This document shows, in pieces, positions 51,240 to 60,354 of a stretch of 62,962 bases of DNA. The translations under genes and the position numbers were made by a program. This stretch comes from Fibrobacter succinogenes (GTDB lineage: Bacteria > Fibrobacterota > Fibrobacteria > Fibrobacterales > Fibrobacteraceae). Location: NCBI GenBank assembly GCA_902791475.1, contig CADAWC010000038.1, positions 1 to 62,962 of the forward strand, read 5' to 3'. Position 1 is the stretch's first letter. Every line of letters starts with the position of its first letter. Under the pieces are notes generated by a model that made no database searches, was not told where the DNA came from, and was given only the letters and a program-made list of their open reading frames with translations.

Positions 51240-52775
51240 ATGCGCAAGTTTGCTCTTTTACCCTTGTTTTTAGGTCTGTCTCTCGCCCAGGTTTCCTTCG
51301 CCCAGGTGCGAGACCTTTTCGCTGAATTCGAAGAAGAAGCTGCCGCTCCGGCAACGCCTGCGGCACCCGAGGCAAAAGCCCCGGCGGTCCCCGCAAGCTC
51401 TGCTGCGGTTGCTCCGGCAAGTTCTGCCGCCAAAGCTCCTGCGAGTTCCGCTTCTAAAAAGTCTAAGGCAAAGTCTTCTAGTAGCAAGGCAGTGTCCAGT
51501 TCGTCTGCTATACCGCTCTCGAGCTCGTCGATCGTCGTGAGTTCTTCGTCTGTGGTTGTCGAAGTTCCGGCAAGTTCAGCAGTACTCAGTTCATCGTCTG
51601 TTGTTCCCGTAGAATCGAGTTCTTCTGCAGAGGTTGCTCCTGCGGTGGCGATTGCAGATACGGCCGTTTTGGACTCCGCTACACGCGATTCCCTGATGCG
51701 TGAAGCCGCTATGGCAGAAGCTGCAAAGATTCGCGCACGTGCTGATTCTTCAAGACATGCAGATTCTATTGCACAGGCTCAGGCCGCTGGGCTTACGAAT
51801 GTGAGTAGCAGTTCTGTTGAACCATCGTCCAATAGCATGAGCCGTCGTGATCTACTTGGTCCGGTCAAGGTTTCTAAGGTGAACGGCATTGACGAAATGA
51901 AGGGCCGTTACAAGAATCCGCGAAAGGCTTTGTTCATGTCTCTGTTGCTGCCAGGTGCAGGTCAGTTGTATGTTGGCGGTACGACCGCTACGTATGTCCG
52001 CGGTGGTGTTTACATGGCTTTGGAAGTCTTGATGTGGAGCAGCTGGGGTTACTTCTCTGTCTACAAGTACAACCAGCAGGTGGACAAGTACAAAAAGTTT
52101 GCAAAGGCGCATTATTCCATTGGCCGTTACGAAGCGGCTATGCATGACCTCTATAATACAGACGCCGACCTCTATGGCGATGAATTTAACAGACGCTATA
52201 TGGGAACGCGCAAGTCGTTCTGCGAAGCTATTTATGGCAATGCTAATTATGGTGGTTGCTATAAGGAAGACGCTCTGTTCAAAAATGATGAGCAGCATTT
52301 GGCTCGCTTCCCCAAGCCGGTAGAATCATCCGATGAATCTAAGGTGACGAACTTGGGTACCGAAATGAATAATTTTGGTCGTTCGTTCGACAAGGAATCC
52401 GAAGTTTTCCAGCTCATTTCCGAAGGTGCGTATGTACGTGGCTGGGATGACGTTGAAAAGGCTACACTCGCTCAGAACCTTGACCTTGAAGATCCTAATT
52501 CTGAAACGGTTCCGCTTGGCGAATCCGAACATATGGCGAAGTATCGCGACTTGCGCAGTAAAGCCAATGATTATGCCGACATGCAGGCTTGGTTCATCGG
52601 TGGCTTGATTTTGAACCATATCATTTCCGCTGTTGATGCCGCTCTGACTGCTAACGCCCATAACAAGGTGCTTTATGAAGAGGATCTTTCTTGGTACGAT
52701 CGTTTGCGCTTTGATAGTGGGCTTTCGTTTACGGACTCCTTTGGTTGGGCTGTTCGTGCAAATTGGGGATTCTAA
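51240..52775 (+). CDS. Exported Ser-rich DUF5683-like protein
   Basis: 511 residues. Signal peptide to about residue 21 (VSFAQ). An Ala/Pro/Ser-rich linker covers about 30-200. The membrane-associated C-terminal domain (KALFMSLLLPGAGQLYVGG near 225) matches DUF5683, which has two or three hydrophobic segments. Its partner at 52775 has a similar GAGELYLN-like segment. TAATG overlap with the next gene means coupling. Function unknown. Confidence 0.8.
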   Translation: MRKFALLPLFLGLSLAQVSFAQVRDLFAEFEEEAAAPATPAAPEAKAPAVPASSAAVAPASSAAKAPASSASKKSKAKSSSSKAVSSSSAIPLSSSSIVVSSSSVVVEVPASSAVLSSSSVVPVESSSSAEVAPAVAIADTAVLDSATRDSLMREAAMAEAAKIRARADSSRHADSIAQAQAAGLTNVSSSSVEPSSNSMSRRDLLGPVKVSKVNGIDEMKGRYKNPRKALFMSLLLPGAGQLYVGGTTATYVRGGVYMALEVLMWSSWGYFSVYKYNQQVDKYKKFAKAHYSIGRYEAAMHDLYNTDADLYGDEFNRRYMGTRKSFCEAIYGNANYGGCYKEDALFKNDEQHLARFPKPVESSDESKVTNLGTEMNNFGRSFDKESEVFQLISEGAYVRGWDDVEKATLAQNLDLEDPNSETVPLGESEHMAKYRDLRSKANDYADMQAWFIGGLILNHIISAVDAALTANAHNKVLYEEDLSWYDRLRFDSGLSFTDSFGWAVRANWGF

Positions 52776-53482
52776 TGCGCATTGTTCTTGCCATACTGCT
52801 TGCGTCGGTCGCCGCTTTCTCGCAGATTGTGGTGAGCGTTGACCAGAATGTTTACAAGAACAGCGATAAGAACGTGTTCTTGGCTGTTGGCGCTTCTGCT
52901 CTTTTGCCTGGTATGGGTGAACTCTATTTGAATGAAAAAAATATGGTTCGCCCGTTTGTGTGGACTGACCTTGCCTTGTGGGTGGCAGCAATTGGCTCCT
53001 ATGTGGTGGGTGACCGCTATGTGACGTCTGCGCATAACTACGCTGTTCGCCATGCGGGATTTACGGGCAACAAGAATGTTTCTCTCTTGAATACAGTTGG
53101 CTCTTATCGTAGTCGTTCTGGCGTTTTCGGTCAGAATTCTTCGCCGGACATGGATGAAGACTACAATCAGGCGATGATTCGTTCGGGCAAAAGAATCGAT
53201 GAAGATTTTTCAAAAGAGATTCTGTGGGATTGGGGCAGCTCCGACAATCCGGAAACAACGGAGCATATCAATGAATTCAAGAGTCGCATGCGCCATTATC
53301 GTGTGAGTCGCATTGTGTTCCAGGTTTCTGTGGGCGCGCTGATTTTGAACCGCGTCGTTTCTATGCTTGATGCTATACGAGTTTATCGTGCAACGTCGAG
53401 CAAGTCTTTTTCGGAACGAGTGCAGTTTGAACCGGAATTTTATCAAGATGGCGGCGCACTTTTGATGAATGTGAAGTTTTAA
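52775..53482 (+). CDS. DUF5683-like paralog
   Basis: 235 residues from ATG 52775. Signal peptide MRIVLAILLASVAAFSQ. LAVGASALLPGMGELYLNEK near 35-55 mirrors the upstream gene's core, and RIVFQVSVGALILNRVVSML near 190 is a second membrane segment. It lacks the Ser-rich linker. The start overlaps the previous stop by 1 nt. Confidence 0.8.
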   Translation: MRIVLAILLASVAAFSQIVVSVDQNVYKNSDKNVFLAVGASALLPGMGELYLNEKNMVRPFVWTDLALWVAAIGSYVVGDRYVTSAHNYAVRHAGFTGNKNVSLLNTVGSYRSRSGVFGQNSSPDMDEDYNQAMIRSGKRIDEDFSKEILWDWGSSDNPETTEHINEFKSRMRHYRVSRIVFQVSVGALILNRVVSMLDAIRVYRATSSKSFSERVQFEPEFYQDGGALLMNVKF

Positions 53483-53483
53483 C

Positions 53484-53517
53484 TTAGACGAAAGACGAGA
53501 GACGAAAGACGAGAGGA
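53484..53517. repeat. AGACGAAAGACGAGAG word repeat, left of RND operon
   Basis: AGACGAAAGACGAGAGACGA then AAGACGAGAGG: tandem variants of AGACGAAAG. Related words are at 57901 and 58010-58108. The rest of the 53518-53751 spacer holds a degraded family B-like copy (53671-53703) and no gene. Confidence 0.6.
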
Positions 53518-53751
53518 CGCACCTTCGGTGCTGAACAATGTGAAATTACGAGTAAGAATGTCTTCCTCGCTGGAGTCTGTCTTGAGTATAGTCGAAGAAT
53601 GTGGAAATCTCTTTTTTATGCAACTTTTTAACTGTATTACGCATCTAAATCCACGAAATAAAAATGCTCTGGATTCTTCCACCTTCGGTGTCAGAATGAC
53701 GGAATAAAATCAAACTACTTCTTATTGTTTACTCCTACTTCTAACTAAAAT

Positions 53752-54843
53752 ATGAAACACCTTCTTTTAATAGCACTCTCTTCTCTTCTTCTTGTGGCTT
53801 GTGGCAGTAAAGATGATTCTGCCAAGGGCGCTCCTGCAGGCAAAGGCAATGGCGGCAAAAAGGGGGGCGCTCAGAGAGTGCTGAATGTCGAAGGTTATGT
53901 GGCAGAGCTTGGGCAACAGGGCAAGAACTTCCAGACGATGGCGACTCTCGTGCCGAAGAACAGCGTCTCGCTTTCGGCGGCGACCTCCGGCCGTTTGGTA
54001 AGCCTCAAGGCAAAAGACGGGGCTATTGTCAAGAAGGGGACTCTCCTTGCAAAGATTGACGATTCTGAACTCCGGGCGCAGCTCAAGCAGGCGCAGTCGA
54101 ACAAGATGCTTGCCGAGCAAAAGGAACAGCGCATCCGCGGTCTTTTTGAAAAGAACGGGGCGACCAAGCAGGATTTGGAATCGGCAGAAGCTTCTCTCAA
54201 GTCCGCTCAGGCAAGCGTAGAACTCATCCAGGCTCAACTGGCGAAGACCGAAGTCCGTGCGCCGTTTAGCGGTAAGCTCGGTTTTGTCGATGTCTCTGTG
54301 GGCGCCTGGCTCAATTCCGGCACGCCGATTGCAGAACTCAGCGAAGTGGACCGCCTCAAGGCGAAGTTCTCGCTCCCGCAGCGTTACGCTTCTGTCATCA
54401 AGGTGGGCGACAAGATTTCTCTCAAGGACTCTGAACGCAACGTTGAAAAGTTCGGTGTTGTCTCTGCGCTTGACGCCGTGATTTCTGAAAGCAGCCGCAC
54501 TCGCCGCGTGATGGTCGATGTCGATAATGCGAAGGGCGAACTTATTGCAGGTAGCTTTGTGAGCGTGAATGTCGCCATGGAAGCTAGCAACGTGCAGAGC
54601 TTTACGATCCCGTCCGAAGCGATGATTCTCGACAGGGAAGGCGCTTACGTGTTTGTGAGCCAGGGAGGCAAGGCTAAGATCAAGCATATCACGACGGGGC
54701 TTCGCACGCCGATGTCTGTGCAGGTGCTTTCGGGCCTTGATGTTGGCGATACGGTGATTGTTTCTGGCATTGTGAGCCTCCGCCCGGGTGCCGATATCAA
54801 GATTAAGGGACTCCGCCATTCGATTAATTACGAGGTAGAGTAA
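53752..54843 (+). CDS. RND efflux periplasmic adaptor lipoprotein
   Basis: 363 residues. Lipobox LLVAC near 13-17 (MKHLLLIALSSLLLVAC). AcrA/MexA-type layout: a Gly/Lys linker, barrel-sandwich (SGRLVSLKAKDGAIVKKG), coiled-coil hairpin (AQLKQAQSNKMLAEQKEQR) and VRAPFSGKLG. It connects the inner-membrane pump to an outer-membrane channel. The stop overlaps the pump start by 1 nt (TAATG). Confidence 0.94.
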   Translation: MKHLLLIALSSLLLVACGSKDDSAKGAPAGKGNGGKKGGAQRVLNVEGYVAELGQQGKNFQTMATLVPKNSVSLSAATSGRLVSLKAKDGAIVKKGTLLAKIDDSELRAQLKQAQSNKMLAEQKEQRIRGLFEKNGATKQDLESAEASLKSAQASVELIQAQLAKTEVRAPFSGKLGFVDVSVGAWLNSGTPIAELSEVDRLKAKFSLPQRYASVIKVGDKISLKDSERNVEKFGVVSALDAVISESSRTRRVMVDVDNAKGELIAGSFVSVNVAMEASNVQSFTIPSEAMILDREGAYVFVSQGGKAKIKHITTGLRTPMSVQVLSGLDVGDTVIVSGIVSLRPGADIKIKGLRHSINYEVE

Positions 54844-57800
54844 TGAGCGTAAGCCAGCTCTCCGTCCGTCGCCCAGTCCTCATGACGGTGATGGCGCTTG
54901 TCATCCTGTTGCTTGGATTTTTTGGGCTCAGCTCTCTCGGCATTCGTGAATACCCGAACGTCGACTATCCGTTGATTCAGGTGCGTACTTCTTACCCGGG
55001 TGCAAACGCTGCCGTGGTCGAAGCGGAAGTCACTGAAATCTTGGAAGCCTCCATTAACAGCGCGTCTGGTATCAAGGCTTTGACCTCGACGAGCCGCGAT
55101 GGTTTCTCTTACATCAGCATCGAATTTGAAACGGGCATGGACCTGGAAGCGGCTGCAAATGAAATCCGCGACCGCGTGAGCCGTGTGCGTCGCCGTTTGC
55201 CGGATGATGTTGATGAACCGACGGTCTACAAGTCCGATAGCGATAGCGACCCGATTTTGATGGTTAGCCTTGTGAGCGACAAGTTCGACCCGATGGAAGT
55301 TTCGGAAATTGCGAACAACCACGTGAAGGAACGCTTGCAGACGATTAACGGTGTTTCGGAAGTGGCAATCTGGGGTGAAAAACGTCCGGTTGTGCGTTTG
55401 TGGATTGACCCGGTGCGTATGCAGGCTCTTGGAGTCTCGGGAGTGCAGATGGCGGCTGCCTTGAAACAAGGTAACTTGGAACTTCCGTCTGGTTCTATTG
55501 AAGGTACTGAAACGACGCTTTCAATTCGTACGCTTGGCCGCATTCTCGACCCGAAATCATTTGGCAACATTGCTGTGAGAACGGCTGAAGATGGAACTGT
55601 GATCCGCATTTCTGATGTCGCAGACATCCATTACGAACCGAAAGATACGCGTACCGGTTTTAGACGTAACGGCAAGAATTCCATTACGCTTGCACTCATG
55701 GCGCAGCCGGGCAGTAACCATGTCGAAATTGCAAACGAATTCTACAAACGTGTCGAGGACATCCGCCGTGAAATCCCGGAAGGCGTGGAACTGCTTTACG
55801 GTCGCGATACTTCAATCAACATTCGCGCTTCCATCAAGGAAGTGGTGGAAACCATCTTCATTGCGTTTATTCTCGTGATTGCGATTATCTTTGCGTTCCT
55901 CCGCGAAGGCCGTACAACGTTTATCCCGATGGTCGTCGTGCCTGTATCCGTGATTGGTAGCTTCTTTGTGCTTTACCTCTGCGGGTTCAGTATCAACGTG
56001 CTTACGCTTTTGGCGATGGTCCTTGCTATTGGCCTTGTTGTGGACGATGCCATTGTGATTGTGGAAAATATTTATCACAAAATAGAAAGCGGCATGACGC
56101 CCAAGCAGGCGGCTATTGCAGGGACAAACGAAATCTTTTTTGCGGTGATTGCAACGTCTGTCGTTTTGATGGCTGTGTTCATTCCGGTGCTTGCCTTGGG
56201 CGGTACGACAGGCCTTCTGTTCCGCGAATTTGTGGCGGTGATGATTGGAACCGTGTTTCTTTCGACGCTTTGCGCTTTGACTCTTTCGCCAATGCTTTGT
56301 TCTAAATTTTTGAAGCGCCAGAAGAAAGGAGCCTTTTACAAGTGGACGGAACCGTTCTTTGACGGAATGAACACTTTGTATTCTCGTTTGCTGGGTGGAT
56401 TCCTCAAGTGGCGGCTGATGCTGTTTCCGGTTGTGGCGGTACTTTTGTTTGCAGCGTATTATTGCTTCAACAACATGAGTAGCGAAATGGCACCGACGGA
56501 AGACTCCAACGCCGTGATGGTGAACATGAGCATGCCCGAAGGCGTGAACCTCTCGCGCACCAAGCGCATGGCCGATGAATTTGTCGATGAAGTGACTTCG
56601 ATTCTCGATTCCAATGAATACACGGAATTCCAGGCGGGCGCTTGGAATGCGGGCAATTCGAGAATGCGTTTGTTTTTGAACGACGACAAGAAATCACGCC
56701 GTCCGCAGAGTGAGATAGCAAGAGCAATCCAGGTGCTTGGTAACGAATATCCGGATTTGCGCGTGATGGTGTTTGAACCGCAGAGCATTAGTACGCAGCG
56801 CGGTGGCCTCCCGGTGCAGTTTGTGTTGCAGGCTCCGAACATCGAAGTGCTGCGTGACCTTGTTCCGAAATTCGAAGAAGCGGCAAGCAAGAGCCCTGTG
56901 TTCAGCGTGGTGAACAGTAACTTGCGCTTTACGAAGCCGGAACTCCACATCGAGATTTTGCGCGACAAGGCAAACGAAGAAGGCGTGTCGGTGAACGATA
57001 TTGCTCAGGCGGTGCAGCTTGCCATTAGCGACCAAACTTATGGCGATTACTATAAGGATGGTCGCCAGTACGATATCATTGGCGCTGTTGGTTACCAGTA
57101 CCGTGATACACCGGAAAACCTCTCGATGCTTACGGTCAAGAATGGCAAGGGCGAGCTGGTGAGCTTGGACAACTTTATTACGTACAAGGAACAGTCTGCT
57201 TCTCCGTCACTCCCGCGTTACAACCGCTTTAGCGCGGCAACCATCCAGGCTGGCCTTGTGCCGGGCAAGACGATTGGCGATGGCGTCGAAGAAATGCGCC
57301 GCATTGCAAAGACTTTGTTGAAGGACTATCCGAGCGTGAGCACGACCTTGAGCGGTTCGTCCAAGGAATTCGAAGAAAGCTCTTCGGGACTGTACGTGGT
57401 GTTCTTGCTTGCTCTTGCGCTTGTGTTCTTGGTGCTTGCAGGGCAGTTCGAAAGCTTCCGTGCGCCATTCGTGATTTTCTTTACGGTGCCGCTTGCTCTT
57501 TCGGGTGCTTTAGTGAGCTTGTTTGTCACGGGCCAGACGCTCAACATCTTTAGTGAAATTGCCTTGATCTTGTTGATTGCTCTCGTGACGAAGAACGGTA
57601 TCTTGATTGTGGAATTTGCAAACCAGATTGCCGAGAATACAGGCTGCAGCAAGCTCGAGGCGGCTCGCCAAGCAGCGGAACGCCGCTTCCGCCCAATCCT
57701 CATGACGAGCCTTTCTACGGTATTGGGCGCGGTGCCACTCATCCTGACCGGCACCCCGAGCCGCATTGCAATGGGTGTTGCCATTGTCGGTGGTCTCACG

Positions 57801-57899
57801 TTTGCGACGTTCATGACGCTCTTCATTGTGCCTGCTGCATATAGCTTCTTTGCAGGGAAGGTCGAATGCGTCCGTACCGATGCAAGTAAAATGGCGTAG
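54843..57899 (+). CDS. RND efflux pump inner-membrane transporter (HAE1/AcrB type)
   Basis: 1018 residues, normal for the family. Proton-relay motifs LVVDDAIVIVENIYHK (TM4 Asp-Asp near 405) and LVTKNGILIVEFANQ (TM10 Lys near 915) are present, with two large periplasmic loops. It exports drugs or other amphiphiles. No TolC-like gene lies beside it in this window, so the outer-membrane partner must be elsewhere. Confidence 0.95.
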   Translation: MSVSQLSVRRPVLMTVMALVILLLGFFGLSSLGIREYPNVDYPLIQVRTSYPGANAAVVEAEVTEILEASINSASGIKALTSTSRDGFSYISIEFETGMDLEAAANEIRDRVSRVRRRLPDDVDEPTVYKSDSDSDPILMVSLVSDKFDPMEVSEIANNHVKERLQTINGVSEVAIWGEKRPVVRLWIDPVRMQALGVSGVQMAAALKQGNLELPSGSIEGTETTLSIRTLGRILDPKSFGNIAVRTAEDGTVIRISDVADIHYEPKDTRTGFRRNGKNSITLALMAQPGSNHVEIANEFYKRVEDIRREIPEGVELLYGRDTSINIRASIKEVVETIFIAFILVIAIIFAFLREGRTTFIPMVVVPVSVIGSFFVLYLCGFSINVLTLLAMVLAIGLVVDDAIVIVENIYHKIESGMTPKQAAIAGTNEIFFAVIATSVVLMAVFIPVLALGGTTGLLFREFVAVMIGTVFLSTLCALTLSPMLCSKFLKRQKKGAFYKWTEPFFDGMNTLYSRLLGGFLKWRLMLFPVVAVLLFAAYYCFNNMSSEMAPTEDSNAVMVNMSMPEGVNLSRTKRMADEFVDEVTSILDSNEYTEFQAGAWNAGNSRMRLFLNDDKKSRRPQSEIARAIQVLGNEYPDLRVMVFEPQSISTQRGGLPVQFVLQAPNIEVLRDLVPKFEEAASKSPVFSVVNSNLRFTKPELHIEILRDKANEEGVSVNDIAQAVQLAISDQTYGDYYKDGRQYDIIGAVGYQYRDTPENLSMLTVKNGKGELVSLDNFITYKEQSASPSLPRYNRFSAATIQAGLVPGKTIGDGVEEMRRIAKTLLKDYPSVSTTLSGSSKEFEESSSGLYVVFLLALALVFLVLAGQFESFRAPFVIFFTVPLALSGALVSLFVTGQTLNIFSEIALILLIALVTKNGILIVEFANQIAENTGCSKLEAARQAAERRFRPILMTSLSTVLGAVPLILTGTPSRIAMGVAIVGGLTFATFMTLFIVPAAYSFFAGKVECVRTDASKMA

Positions 57900-58009
57900 G
57901 TTTAGACGAGAGAACGGACTTTTAGTCCTACAGACGACAAATGCGTAAGGCGAATGTTGTAGGGCTGCTTGCAGACCTATAACTGAGCCTAGCATTTGGT
58001 ACTTGTACA

Positions 58010-58108
58010 AAGACGAAAGATTTTATTATACTGCACCACTGGTGCCTAACAGTTTTTCTCGTCTTTCGTCTAAAGCGAGTTTACGAGCGTTCTTTCGTCT
58101 AAGTAGCG
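58010..58108. repeat. AGACGAAAG word repeat, right of RND operon
   Basis: AGACGAAAGA (58012) and, inverted, CTCGTCTTTCGTCTAAAG and CTTTCGTCTAAG. Together with 53484-53517 it brackets the efflux operon. Confidence 0.55.
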
Positions 58109-58117
58109 GCAACGCCG

Positions 58118-58396
58118 CTACTTCACCAGCTGAAAAGCTTTCTCGCCTTCACGGCTCATGCCATAGCGGGTGCGCAGTATTTCTTCTTTGTAGAGAGAAT
58201 CCGTCTTTATCTTTTGGATGAGCTCGTCTCGTTGCTCGATGACTTTTGTCAGTGAATCAATCTGCTTTTGGTAGAGCTCGATTTCTCTTGCAATTCTACG
58301 CTGCTCCGGAATGCTGTCCTTGCCGAACAGCAAATGGAACACCAAGAACGCGAATGCGATCACGGTGACAATTCCAATGAGAAGTCGTAAGTGCAA
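58118..58396 (-). CDS. FtsB/DivIC-like septum protein
   Basis: 92 residues from TTG 58396. One N-terminal membrane segment (LLIGIVTVIAFAFLVFHLLF), then a coiled coil (about 30-65) and the short C-terminal TRYGMSREGEKAF that is typical of FtsB/DivIC. The family acts in the divisome. GGAG in the end of dprA is 8 nt before the TTG, so it is coupled to dprA. Confidence 0.83.
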   Translation of the reverse strand: MHLRLLIGIVTVIAFAFLVFHLLFGKDSIPEQRRIAREIELYQKQIDSLTKVIEQRDELIQKIKTDSLYKEEILRTRYGMSREGEKAFQLVK

Positions 58397-58399
58397 CTA

Positions 58400-59272
58400 T
58401 TATGCTCCGTTAAAATAGAATTGGAAGTTGTCTTTCGATGTGACGAGGCCAGATATTTCTAGCTCCGTCAATATAGCTAAAAGTTCCGGCGCCTTAAAGT
58501 CAAATTCTTGCTGAAGTTCCGAAAAAGTTTTGCGGAATCCGTTAAAACGTTCAAAGACTTTTTGTGCCCCGTTCGAAAGTTGAACTCCATACGAGGTCAA
58601 TTGTTCGATTTTAGCGCCTTCGAGGAGGGGGATCCCGGCAACGGCTCGCAGACTTTCGGGGATAAAGACGGCTTTGGCGTGTCCATTGTCGAGGAGTGAG
58701 TTTGTGCCACTGTAGAGCTCGCAGTCGAAGTTGCCGGGGCAGGCGAGGAGCGGTTTTCCTTCGTCTAGGCTGAATTGAGCGGTGAGGAGGGCGCCTCCTT
58801 TTTTACGGCTTTGGACCACAAGTGTCGATTGGCTAAGTCCGCTGATGATGCGGTTCCGTGCGATGAAGTTCCCCTTGTAGGCAGGCGTGTCGCCTTCGTA
58901 TTCGCTTAAAAGGGCGCCTCCGGCATCGAGAATCCGTTTGGCAAGTGTGTTGCGTTCGCCCTCTATTTTTGCGTCTAGCCCTTGCGCAAGGACGGCTATT
59001 GTGGGGATGCCTGCATCGAGCGCTGCGCGGTGGCAAAAGCTGTCTATGCCCTGTGCAAGCCCGGAAATAACCACAGCGTTTGTGCCCTTGAGTGAATCGA
59101 CGAGTCGCCTACAGAGCTCTTCGGCTGATGCGGACGGGCGGCGTGTGCCGACTATAGCGATGCCGATTTTATCGCTTGTGGGTAGGGCGCCTTTGATGAA
59201 CAGTTGTTTCGGGCAATATTTGGATGCTTTTAATGCGAGCGGATATTTTTCGGGAGAGAGTTTCGTTTCCAT
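58400..59272 (-). CDS. dprA: DNA processing protein DprA
   Basis: 290 residues from ATG 59272. Rossmann-like DprA core: IAIVGTRRPS near 45, VISGLAQGIDSFCHRAALDAG near 75 and GNFIARNRIISGLSQ near 135. The C-terminal helical domain is a winged helix. It loads RecA on incoming single-stranded DNA. Shorter than B. subtilis DprA (no N-terminal SAM domain). The longer frame to 59356 has an unlikely hydrophilic start. Confidence 0.92.
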   Translation of the reverse strand: METKLSPEKYPLALKASKYCPKQLFIKGALPTSDKIGIAIVGTRRPSASAEELCRRLVDSLKGTNAVVISGLAQGIDSFCHRAALDAGIPTIAVLAQGLDAKIEGERNTLAKRILDAGGALLSEYEGDTPAYKGNFIARNRIISGLSQSTLVVQSRKKGGALLTAQFSLDEGKPLLACPGNFDCELYSGTNSLLDNGHAKAVFIPESLRAVAGIPLLEGAKIEQLTSYGVQLSNGAQKVFERFNGFRKTFSELQQEFDFKAPELLAILTELEISGLVTSKDNFQFYFNGA

Positions 59273-59424
59273 ACTATTGTTTGCCCCAGTTGTATTTTGG
59301 GACTGTTGTATTTTGTGAGGATAAAAATAACGGATATAAGAAACGATATAAAACAAGAATCTAATAACAGTGTTACTAATTTACAGAATTTATCGTGAAA
59401 AAACAAGGGGGCGCGTTTACTTTC

Positions 59425-59437
59425 TATCTTTGGACTC
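59425..59437 (+). promoter_or_regulatory. -10 box seven bases before mazG
   Basis: TATCTT (59425-59430), then TGGACTC, then ATG 59438; no Shine-Dalgarno. Confidence 0.4.
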
Positions 59438-60235
59438 ATGAAGTACACGTTTAAGGATCTCGTCGATATTATGGCTCGTCTGCGTTCGGAAAATGGCTGC
59501 CCGTGGGACCGCCAGCAGACCACGCATTCGTTGTTGCCGTATCTGGTTGAAGAAAGCTGTGAGTTTATTGATGCCGCGCAAGATGGCGACAAGGAACACA
59601 TGTGCGAGGAACTCGGCGATGTGCTGTTCCAGGTGATTTTCCATTCGCAGGTGATGAAGGAACAGGGCGACTTTACGATAGACGATGTGATCCAGGGCTT
59701 GTGCGAAAAGATGGTGCGCAGGCATCCGCATGTGTTTGGCGATGCAAAAGTGGATACGGCTAATGACGTGAGCCGCCGTTGGGAACGCATTAAAGCGCAG
59801 GAGAAGAACAACTTAAAGCATGCCGGTGAATCCATTATGGATAAAGTTAGCAAGAGCATGCCGACACTTGCGCGCTCGCAAGATATTATCCGCCGTGTGG
59901 CAAAAGTCGGTTTTGACTGGGGTGAGGCTGCTCCCGTGTTCGACAAGGCTCAAGAGGAATTTGCGGAATTCCGTGCTGAGATGGAAAAGGTTTCTCCCGA
60001 GAATGCAAACGTGGACCGCCTGGAAGATGAATTCGGCGATATCATGTTCAGTCTTGTAAATGTGGCTCGCCATTGCGGCTTCAACGCGAACATCGCTTTG
60101 CAGCGTGCAAATAACAAGTTCGAAAAGCGCTTCCGCGAAGTAGAACGCCGTGTTAAGGAACAGGGCCAGGAAATCAAGGATGTAGGCCTGGAAGGCCTGC
60201 AAAAGCTCTGGAAAGAAGCGAAGCTTAGTCATTAG
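59438..60235 (+). CDS. mazG: Nucleoside triphosphate pyrophosphohydrolase MazG
   Basis: 265 residues with two MazG folds. First: LRSENGCPWDRQQTTHSLLP, EESCEFIDA and EELGDVLFQVIFHSQ; second: VGFDWGEAAPVFDK and EDEFGDIMFSLVNVARH. EExxE...ExxD motifs bind Mg. It hydrolyses NTPs to NMP and PPi. A GAGCGAA/TTCGCTC hairpin at 60307-60326 may end its transcript. Confidence 0.95.
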   Translation: MKYTFKDLVDIMARLRSENGCPWDRQQTTHSLLPYLVEESCEFIDAAQDGDKEHMCEELGDVLFQVIFHSQVMKEQGDFTIDDVIQGLCEKMVRRHPHVFGDAKVDTANDVSRRWERIKAQEKNNLKHAGESIMDKVSKSMPTLARSQDIIRRVAKVGFDWGEAAPVFDKAQEEFAEFRAEMEKVSPENANVDRLEDEFGDIMFSLVNVARHCGFNANIALQRANNKFEKRFREVERRVKEQGQEIKDVGLEGLQKLWKEAKLSH

Positions 60236-60262
60236 TCAATGGTCATTGGTCAGTAGTCATTG
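60231..60262. repeat. Degenerate GTCATTGGTCA word repeat
   Basis: AGTCATTAGTCAATGGTCAT then TGGTCAGTAGTC at and after the mazG stop. Related to 35648-35677 in composition. Confidence 0.5.
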
Positions 60263-60354
60263 TCCGCTATTCCATATTGGAATGTTCCGCGCGGGATTAA
60301 AAGAGCGAGCGAAATTTTGTTCGCTCTTGCAATTTGTGTGCTATATTATTCTCG

